Of a stretch of 64,000 nt of DNA, positions 58,297 to 64,000 are shown piece by piece; the stretch's first letter is position 1; the number at the start of each line of letters is the position of its first letter. The notes under the pieces are model-generated. The model was given only the letters and a program-made list of their open reading frames with translations. It was not told the origin of the DNA and did not search any database. Both the position numbers and the translations under genes were made by a program. Where the stretch lies: positions 62,001 through 126,000 of the forward strand of contig JACKBA010000012.1 of the NCBI GenBank assembly GCA_020634815.1, given 5' to 3'. This DNA comes from Caldilineaceae bacterium (GTDB taxonomy: Bacteria > Chloroflexota > Anaerolineae > Caldilineales > Caldilineaceae).

Positions 58297-59295
58297 CTAT
58301 GCACTGCGCCGGAAATGACGCAGCACCTCACCCAGCAATTGCACCGCCTCCAGCCGGTCCGGGCCGAGCGGCGGGCCGAAGCTCAGGTGCTCCACGCCGG
58401 CGGCGACCAGCGGCTCCAGCCGTTCGATGACATCGCCGGCGGTGCCGACCACCCCGATGCGTACCATGCGATCGTCAACCAGGCTTACCGCGCGCGCCAT
58501 GTCGCGTTCCACCATGACAGCCTGTTCGATGGGGCGGAATTCCGCCTGCTCTACGCCCAGCCGCGCCAGGATGAGCGGGCTCAAGGCATGGCCGTAGTAG
58601 GCAACCTTCTCCGCCAGCACGCGCCGCGCCAGGCCGGCATCGGTCGACAGCGAGACCCAGATGCACGCCGCCAGGTCCAGCGGGCCGAGCGCCGCCGGGC
58701 GCCGGGCAAGGCCTGCCTCCACATGGGGCAGCACGCCAAAGTAGTGCTCCGGCGGGAAGAGTAGCGGCAGCGCGCCATCGGCGATCTCGCCGGTCAGTTC
58801 CAGCATCTTCGGCCCCATCGCCCCGATATAGATCGGCGTAACGCGCGGCGCAGCAAAGCGCAGATAAGCCTCGCCGCTCCAGCGCAGGAAGCTACCCTCC
58901 AGCGCCACGCGTTCGCCGCGCAGCAGGGCGCGAATCGCCAGCACCGACTCGCGCATGGCCGTGAGCGGTTGCGCCGGTTCGAGGCCGACCCACTTCAGGA
59001 ATTCCCCCGCGCCCGCGGCCAGGCCGAGATTGAAGCGATTGCCGGTTGCCTCATCCAGCGTGGCCGCCAACATGGCAATCTCGGCCGGGTGGATTGTGTA
59101 GGGATTGAGTATCCCCGTGCCGACCTCGATGCGCTGCGTGGCGTGGGCCATGGCCTGCAAGATGACCGGCGCACTGCGCAGAAAGAGGTCGTTGCTGACC
59201 CAGATCTGGTCGAAGCCGCTCGCTTCCGCAGCCTGGGCAATGGCGACATACTCCGCCACGGCCAGGTCATTGTTGAGTCGCAGGCTAAAGCGCAT
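58297..59295 (-). CDS. LLM-class F420/flavin-dependent oxidoreductase
   Basis: 332 residues of the luciferase-like monooxygenase fold. GFDQIWVSNDLFLRSA, IEVGTGILNPYTIHPAEIAM, RFNLGLAAGAGEFL and TPIYIGAMGPKMLELTGEIADG are typical of the methylene-H4MPT reductase-like, F420-using branch, but the cofactor is not proved. The substrate is unknown. Its start overlaps the ridA-like stop by one base (TAATG), so the two are an operon. Confidence 0.85.
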   Translation of the reverse strand: MRFSLRLNNDLAVAEYVAIAQAAEASGFDQIWVSNDLFLRSAPVILQAMAHATQRIEVGTGILNPYTIHPAEIAMLAATLDEATGNRFNLGLAAGAGEFLKWVGLEPAQPLTAMRESVLAIRALLRGERVALEGSFLRWSGEAYLRFAAPRVTPIYIGAMGPKMLELTGEIADGALPLLFPPEHYFGVLPHVEAGLARRPAALGPLDLAACIWVSLSTDAGLARRVLAEKVAYYGHALSPLILARLGVEQAEFRPIEQAVMVERDMARAVSLVDDRMVRIGVVGTAGDVIERLEPLVAAGVEHLSFGPPLGPDRLEAVQLLGEVLRHFRRSA

Positions 59296-59699
59296 TACGC
59301 GACCCCTTCGCCCGCGCCGACGATGGCCTCGGCCTCGATCTCGACCAGGTACTCCGGCCCGACGAGCCGTGCCTCGACCAGCGTGTTGGCCGGGCGAATG
59401 TGGCCGAAGCGCTCGCCGTGCACGCGCGCCACCGGCTCCCAGTGCGCGACATCGCTCACGTAGACGCGCGTGCGCACCACGTCCTCCAGCCGCCCGCCGA
59501 GCTGGCGAATCGCCGCCTCGATCTTGTCGATGGCGTAGCGCGCCTGTGCCGCCGGGTCATCGGCGCCGACCAGCCCATCCGGCCCGGTGGCCGTTGTGCC
59601 CGACACGAGGATGCGATCGCCGACCCGCACGGCGCGGCTATAGCCCGCCATGCTCTCCCACACGGTCCCGCTGCTGACGGATTGTCGTCCCTGGCTCAT
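59295..59699 (-). CDS. RidA/YjgF-family protein
   Basis: 134 residues. Members remove reactive enamine/imine intermediates or act in related deamination steps. GDRILVSGTTATGPDG, AAIRQLGGRLEDVVRTRVYV and the C-terminal LVGPEYLVEIEAEAI are conserved; the catalytic Arg is in RTRVYVSD and the Glu in IEAEAIV. Start ATG 59699 follows TAGGAGAGAACC. It is co-transcribed with the LLM oxidoreductase, perhaps for a shared substrate. Confidence 0.88.
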   Translation of the reverse strand: MSQGRQSVSSGTVWESMAGYSRAVRVGDRILVSGTTATGPDGLVGADDPAAQARYAIDKIEAAIRQLGGRLEDVVRTRVYVSDVAHWEPVARVHGERFGHIRPANTLVEARLVGPEYLVEIEAEAIVGAGEGVA

Positions 59700-59897
59700 G
59701 GTTCTCTCCTAAGATCCTGTGAATGGCCGCTTTCTGTGTGCACTGGATTAAACACAAAGAGACGCATTTCGGGAAACTGCCCAACAGACCGGCGCAGCTT
59801 CGCGACAACTGTGCTATGGTGGGTGCAAACAAAACCGGTGTCGCCGCGTCGCTCCCCTCCCTCGCACGCCGGCGACACTCAGCGCAAGGAGGACCCA

Positions 59898-61403
59898 ATG
59901 GCTGCCAAGCCACAGGCAATGGATGCGGTCGACGCCGCCTGGTATCACATGGATGGCGCGACCAATCTCGCCATGGTGACCGGCGTCACGCTGACGCAAG
60001 ATCCGCTCGACTTCGAACGCGTCAAGGCTGTCTACGCACACCGGCTGCTGCCGCTCGCCCGCTTCCGCCAGCGTGTCGTCGAGACGGGGCTGCCCTATCC
60101 GACGCCGCACTGGGAAGAGGATCCGTACTTCAACATCGACGACCATTTCCACCACGTCGCCCTGCCCGAGCCGCGCGACAAGCAAGCTCTGCTGGATCTG
60201 CTCAGCGACATCGCCGGCACGCCGCTCGACTATCGGCGGCCGCTCTGGCAGGTGCACGTGGTCGATCGCGTCGACGGCGGCAGCGCCTTGATCCTGCGCT
60301 TCCATCATTGCGTCGGCGACGGCACCGCCCTGATGGCGATCGCCCAGTTGCTCTTCGACGAAACGCGCGACGCCCCAATCGAGCGCGCGCCGGCCCGTTC
60401 GCGGCCGCCGCGGGCCGGCTTGCTGGACTCGCTGGCACGGCCGGTCAAGCGGCTACTCGACCAGTCGGCCCAGGCCGTGAGCAGCGGCGCCAACCTGGTG
60501 CTGCACCCGTCGCAGGCGGCGGAACTGGCGCAACTGGCGGCGCAGAGCGCCGGCGTCGCCGTGGGCACGCTCTTCAAGACGCCCGACCCGCAGTCGCCGC
60601 TCAAGGGCAAACTTGGCGTTCCCAAGCGTGTAGCCTGGTCGGAGCCGATTGCGCTGGACGACGTTAAGGCCGTGGGCAAGGCGACGAACGCCAAGGTCAA
60701 CGACGTGCTGGTGGCGGCCATGGCCGGTGCGCTGCGCCACTACATGCAGGAACGCGGCAGCGCCCAGGACGGCATGACCATCCGCGCCGTCGTGCCTGTC
60801 GACCTGCGCGCGGCCGGTCGTGCCATGGATCTGGGCAATCGCTTCGGTCTAGTCTTTCTTGACCTGCCCGTGGGCACCACCGGCCCGCTGGAGCGGCTGT
60901 ACGCCACCAAGCACGCCATGGATGGCATCAAGCGTTCGCCCGAAGCTGCGGTTTTCCTGGGGATTCTCAACGTTTTTGGCCGGGCGCCGCGCACGGTGGA
61001 GGACCTCGCCGTCGGCATCTTTGGCAGCAAGGCGACGCTGGTGATGACCAACGTGGCCGGGCCACAGCAGCCGCTCTATATGGCCGGCTCGCTCGTCGAT
61101 CGCCTGATGTTCTGGGTGCCCCATCCGGGCGCGCTGGGCATGGGGATCAGCATCCTCAGCTACGACGGCGCCGTGACGCTGGGCGTGGTCGCCGACGCCG
61201 GCCTGGTGCCCGACCCGGAGAAGATCACGGCGGAATTCAACGCCGAATTCACACGTCTGCACGCTGCGGTGGCGGAAGCACAGCGGGCTCCGACAGTCAG
61301 GACCGCACCGGCAACCTGTGCGGCGACCACTGCCGCCGGCCGGCCCTGCAAGAACCGGCCGCTGTCCGGCTCGCCCTATTGCCGCGTACACGCGCCGCGC
61401 TAG
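59898..61403 (+). CDS. WS/DGAT-family O-acyltransferase with C-terminal Cys/His motif
   Basis: Wax ester synthase/diacylglycerol acyltransferase, making storage lipids from acyl-CoA and alcohols or diacylglycerol. 501 residues from ATG 59898 behind AAGGAGG. The active-site HHxxxDG reads HHCVGDG, preceded by PLWQVHVVDRV; NDVLVAAMAGALR and TNVAGPQQPLY complete the pattern. After the catalytic part there is a 30-residue tail, CAATTAAGRPCKNRPLSGSP then YCRVHAP, a C-x-C-x-C-x2-H arrangement that looks like a small metal-binding module found on other proteins. A weak hairpin follows. Confidence 0.9.
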   Translation: MAAKPQAMDAVDAAWYHMDGATNLAMVTGVTLTQDPLDFERVKAVYAHRLLPLARFRQRVVETGLPYPTPHWEEDPYFNIDDHFHHVALPEPRDKQALLDLLSDIAGTPLDYRRPLWQVHVVDRVDGGSALILRFHHCVGDGTALMAIAQLLFDETRDAPIERAPARSRPPRAGLLDSLARPVKRLLDQSAQAVSSGANLVLHPSQAAELAQLAAQSAGVAVGTLFKTPDPQSPLKGKLGVPKRVAWSEPIALDDVKAVGKATNAKVNDVLVAAMAGALRHYMQERGSAQDGMTIRAVVPVDLRAAGRAMDLGNRFGLVFLDLPVGTTGPLERLYATKHAMDGIKRSPEAAVFLGILNVFGRAPRTVEDLAVGIFGSKATLVMTNVAGPQQPLYMAGSLVDRLMFWVPHPGALGMGISILSYDGAVTLGVVADAGLVPDPEKITAEFNAEFTRLHAAVAEAQRAPTVRTAPATCAATTAAGRPCKNRPLSGSPYCRVHAPR

Positions 61404-61480
61404 TCCAGCCAAGAGACCGGGCTTCGCTGAGAAGTTCGGTCTCTGAACGCCGGCTATTATCCCCGCTGTGGATTAGTGGC

Positions 61481-62743
61481 TCACGGTTTGGCGACTAGGG
61501 CCGGCTGTCTCCGCACACGTGCGTGGAAGAGGAACCACGCCGCGGTGATTGCCGTGCCGGCCAGCCCCGCGCTGATGAAAACCTGGGAGAGCGACAGCCC
61601 GAGATTGTCGTAGGCGACGCCGGCCCACAGCGTGCTGGCCGACTGTGTCAGCGTCAGCGCGGCAAACTCGAAGGCGAAGACGCGCCCGCGCAGCCGGTTG
61701 GGAATGAGAATTTGCAGCAGTACGGCCGAGAAGACCCAGATCAGGCCCGTGCCGATGCCGCGTACCGTGGTCGCCGCCAGGACCCAACCCAGCGCCGGCG
61801 CAACGGCCAGTCCGAAGATGCCGATCGTCATGGCGACAAAGCCGATGGTGATGGCCTTGAGCAGGCTGCCGTAGCTGTCGCCGAGCCAGGCGCGCGCAAT
61901 GATGGGGCCGAAGCCCGTGCCGATGCCGACCGCCGCGTAGATCAACCCCAGCGAGAGCGTGCCGTTGCCGTTGAGCGGGAAGGCCTGTTCGGCGAGCGGG
62001 ATCTCCAGCACGTTGATGCCGCCCCACACCAGCGACCCGCCCGCCTTGACCAGCGCGAAGATCAGCAGCACCGGCTGCCCCCACAGATAGCGCATCCCCT
62101 CGACAATCTCCAGCAGCCCGTCGCGTACCGTGCTCTTGCCGGCCCCGCGTTGCGCACCGCCGTGACTCGCCACGGGGACGCGCGCCACGAACCACGCCGC
62201 CACGACAAAGGTCAGCGCATCGAGGATGAAGGCCGTTTGCACGCCGAGGAAGGCCGTTGCCAGCCCGCCCAGCAGCGCACCGATGGCGAGCATGGTGCTC
62301 CACGTCAGGCTGTCCAGCGCGTTGGCCGTGACGAGATCCTCCTTGTCGACGACGGCAGGCAGGTAGGCCTGTTGTGCCGGCGTGAAGACCGCGCTGAAGA
62401 CGAACTGGAGCGCCGTGAGTACGTAGAGCAGCCAGATCCGTTCGGGTCGATCTACAAAGAGAAAGCTGAGCACGGTGACGGCGCGCAGCAGATCGGTGGC
62501 GATCATGAGCTTGCGGCGGTCGAAGCGGTCGGCCAGCACCCCGGCGAAGGGGCTCATCAAGAAGAGCGGCAGGAAGCGCGCCAGGAAGAGAAAGCTGATG
62601 GCCGTCCCCGCGCCGGTCAGGCTGGCGATGAGCGTGGCCGAGGCGAGCAGGTTGAACCAGTCGCCCAGGTTGCTGACGACGCGCGCCAGCCATAGGTTGC
62701 GAAAGTTGGGGTTGCGTTGCAGCAGCGCTACGTAGCTGTTCAA
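61481..62743 (-). CDS. MFS transporter, DHA3-like
   Basis: 420 residues from TTG 62743 (AGGCAGGAACCG upstream); an ORF extension in front overlaps the next gene. Twelve spans are predicted. Landmarks are NLWLARVVSNLGDWFNLLA, GVLADRFDRRKLMI (motif A of the family) and FTPAQQAYLPAVVDKEDL, typical of the DHA3-type efflux branch. The substrate is unknown. It lies 11 bases after the DinB-like gene on the same strand. Confidence 0.85.
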   Translation of the reverse strand: MNSYVALLQRNPNFRNLWLARVVSNLGDWFNLLASATLIASLTGAGTAISFLFLARFLPLFLMSPFAGVLADRFDRRKLMIATDLLRAVTVLSFLFVDRPERIWLLYVLTALQFVFSAVFTPAQQAYLPAVVDKEDLVTANALDSLTWSTMLAIGALLGGLATAFLGVQTAFILDALTFVVAAWFVARVPVASHGGAQRGAGKSTVRDGLLEIVEGMRYLWGQPVLLIFALVKAGGSLVWGGINVLEIPLAEQAFPLNGNGTLSLGLIYAAVGIGTGFGPIIARAWLGDSYGSLLKAITIGFVAMTIGIFGLAVAPALGWVLAATTVRGIGTGLIWVFSAVLLQILIPNRLRGRVFAFEFAALTLTQSASTLWAGVAYDNLGLSLSQVFISAGLAGTAITAAWFLFHARVRRQPALVAKP

Positions 62744-62754
62744 TCGGTTCCTGC

Positions 62755-63288
62755 CTAGATGACTTTGTCGTTCTTGCCGGCGACCTGGCGCAGAATCTCG
62801 GTCTGTCCGACGTGATAGGTTTCGTGCCAGGCCAGGAATTCCAGCATCTCCAACGTCGTGCCGCGGCCCCACGCTGCGGGTGCTGCCAGTTCGTCGGGCG
62901 TCATCTCATCCAGGCGCGCCAGGAGCAACTCCTGCGTCGTGGCGAAATCGGCCCGCAACCTTTCCAGCGGCAACGCGTCTTCGGGTGCGACGATGGGGTC
63001 GGAGTCACGCTTGTAGCGCGCGTAGGCGCCGTCGGGCCACGGCGCAGGCAGGCCGGCAAGCTTGAGCAGGTTCGCGCGGGAGATGTTGAGATGGCCCAGA
63101 ATCCAGTTCAGGCAGTTGCCATGATAGGGCGGCTGGACCAAGCTCTCTTCATGCGTGACTGACTTGAGCTGCATGTCGAGCACGCCGGCATTGCGCTCCA
63201 GGCCGGCGCGCAGGTTCGCGATTGATTCCACCAGGTACTCCTCTCCGTTGCGCGGGTTGATTGTGTCTGCTGGCTGTGCGTCACTCAT
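62755..63288 (-). CDS. DinB-superfamily protein
   Basis: 177 residues from ATG 63288; an in-frame GTG at 63300 is possible. Four-helix-bundle DinB_2-type family with potential metal ligands in NWILGHLNISR and HETYHVGQTEILRQ (WHETYHVGQ). The family includes mycothiol-dependent enzymes and many unknowns; nothing here indicates the reaction. Probably co-transcribed with the MFS gene. Confidence 0.8.
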   Translation of the reverse strand: MSDAQPADTINPRNGEEYLVESIANLRAGLERNAGVLDMQLKSVTHEESLVQPPYHGNCLNWILGHLNISRANLLKLAGLPAPWPDGAYARYKRDSDPIVAPEDALPLERLRADFATTQELLLARLDEMTPDELAAPAAWGRGTTLEMLEFLAWHETYHVGQTEILRQVAGKNDKVI

Positions 63289-63338
63289 TTTGCGGTTCAC
63301 AACCCTGGTCTCGGTCAGAAACCAGGGTTGCGGCGCTG

Positions 63339-64000
63339 CTACTGGCTGGCCTTCTGGCGCAGCAGGCGGCAGGCGACGTCGGCCAGCACGGCCGCGCCCA
63401 GCGGCATGGCCGATTCGTCGATGTCAAAGACCGGCGTGTGATGCGGGCGCTCTACGCCGTCTTTCTTCGCGCCGAGCATGAACATCGCCCCGGGCGCCTT
63501 GCGCGTCATGTAGCTGAAATCTTCGGCTGCCATCATCGGCTCGGCCTCCATGATGGCGTGCGCGCCGACCAGGTCGCGCGTCGAGACGCGCACCAGCCGC
63601 GCCACGTCCACGTCGTTGATCATGGCGGGATAGCCGGGCCACAGCTTCATCTCGAAGTCGCCGCCCAGCACGCGGCTGATCTCCAGCACCTTCGCCAACT
63701 CGTCACGCAGTTGCTGGCGCACGCCGTCGTCGAAGCTGCGCATGGTGCCCGACAGGTAGACCTGGCTGGGAATGACATTCGACGCCGCGCCGGCCAGGAT
63801 CATGCCGATGGAGAGCGCCGCCGCCTTGGTCGGGTCGATGCGCCGTGCGCGGATGCCGTGGATGGAGTTCAGCACCTGCGCCAGGATGAAGGTCGGGTCG
63901 ACCGTCTGGTGCGGGAACGCGCCGTGGCCGCCCGTGCCGCGCAGCCAGATCTCGAACGAGTCTTCGTTGGCGCTGGCCGGCCCGTCGACAATCGTGATGC
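63339..64000 (-). CDS. M20-family metallo-hydrolase, N-terminal part outside window
   Basis: About 220 residues of an M20D-type amidohydrolase (hippurate/N-acyl-amino-acid or IAA-amino-acid hydrolase family) of about 390-400. The frame runs off the right edge, so the gene is partial. GTGGHGAFPHQTVDP is the dimerisation-domain signature; SGTMRSFDDGVRQQL follows. The C-terminal catalytic block EPMMAAEDFSYMTRKAPG carries the metal-ligand region and ends with HTPVFDIDESAMPLGA. A 9-bp hairpin AACCCTGGT/ACCAGGGTT lies past the stop. Confidence 0.9.
   Translation of the reverse strand, partial: ITIVDGPASANEDSFEIWLRGTGGHGAFPHQTVDPTFILAQVLNSIHGIRARRIDPTKAAALSIGMILAGAASNVIPSQVYLSGTMRSFDDGVRQQLRDELAKVLEISRVLGGDFEMKLWPGYPAMINDVDVARLVRVSTRDLVGAHAIMEAEPMMAAEDFSYMTRKAPGAMFMLGAKKDGVERPHHTPVFDIDESAMPLGAAVLADVACRLLRQKASQ

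Noticed and set aside
59400..59897. N-terminal extension of the WS/DGAT protein
   Set aside because: The upstream open frame overlaps the ridA-like gene on the other strand; AAGGAGG sets the start at 59898.

Overview
The window is GC-rich bacterial chromosomal DNA. It looks like a member of the phylum Chloroflexota, probably near Anaerolineae/Caldilineae. This is inferred from gene content (a giant BTAD-nSTAND-WD40 regulator, zinc-binding forms of S4, S14 and L36, an F420-type LLM oxidoreductase, a thiolase with DUF35-type partners, and word-like intergenic repeats), not from a database match.

Layout. 1-21199 is the translation superoperon on the + strand: fusA (3' part), tuf, the S10 block (rpsJ to rpsQ), the spc block (rplN to secY), adk, map, rpmJ, rpsM, rpsK, rpsD, rpoA, rplQ, truA, rplM, rpsI. 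A strong intrinsic terminator at 21229-21280 closes it. infA is not in its usual place between map and rpmJ, and several intercistronic gaps carry hairpins. 21293-26816 holds a MogA-like gene, transaldolase, thioredoxin, and a four-gene minus-strand cassette of exosortase, EpsI, an NTF2-like lipoprotein and an M50-like membrane metalloprotease. 27000-32158 is a minus-strand lower-glycolysis cluster: a YvcK/GlmR homologue, then gap, pgk, a small unknown gene and tpiA. 32231-40549 holds an AlbA_2-type regulator with a dimethylarginine-hydrolase-like enzyme, a thiolase followed by a DUF35 protein split into two genes, radA, a secreted PA14 protein and a membrane protein. 40741-49109 contains fabF-fabH, enolase, tRNA-Leu(GAG), a DoxX-like protein, HtpG and a tandem GNAT protein. 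49146-53387 has branched-chain amino-acid-type permeases livM/livH opposite their binding protein, without ATPase genes, then a TIGR04076-like protein. 53421-64000 has the 1504-residue regulator, LLM oxidoreductase, RidA, a WS/DGAT acyltransferase, an MFS exporter, a DinB-like protein and a truncated M20 hydrolase.

How it fits together. The first third is growth machinery. The middle joins central carbon metabolism (gap, pgk, tpiA, eno, tal) to fatty-acid initiation and elongation (fabH, fabF) and thiolase chemistry. The rest is transport, envelope and regulatory cargo. No transposase, integrase, CRISPR array or phage gene was seen. The most unusual signals are (1) a terminator-shaped hairpin inside the reading frame of the OB-fold half of a split DUF35 protein, (2) the exosortase/EpsI/lipoprotein/metalloprotease cassette, and (3) several families of 7-8 base 'word' repeats built into long intergenic hairpins.
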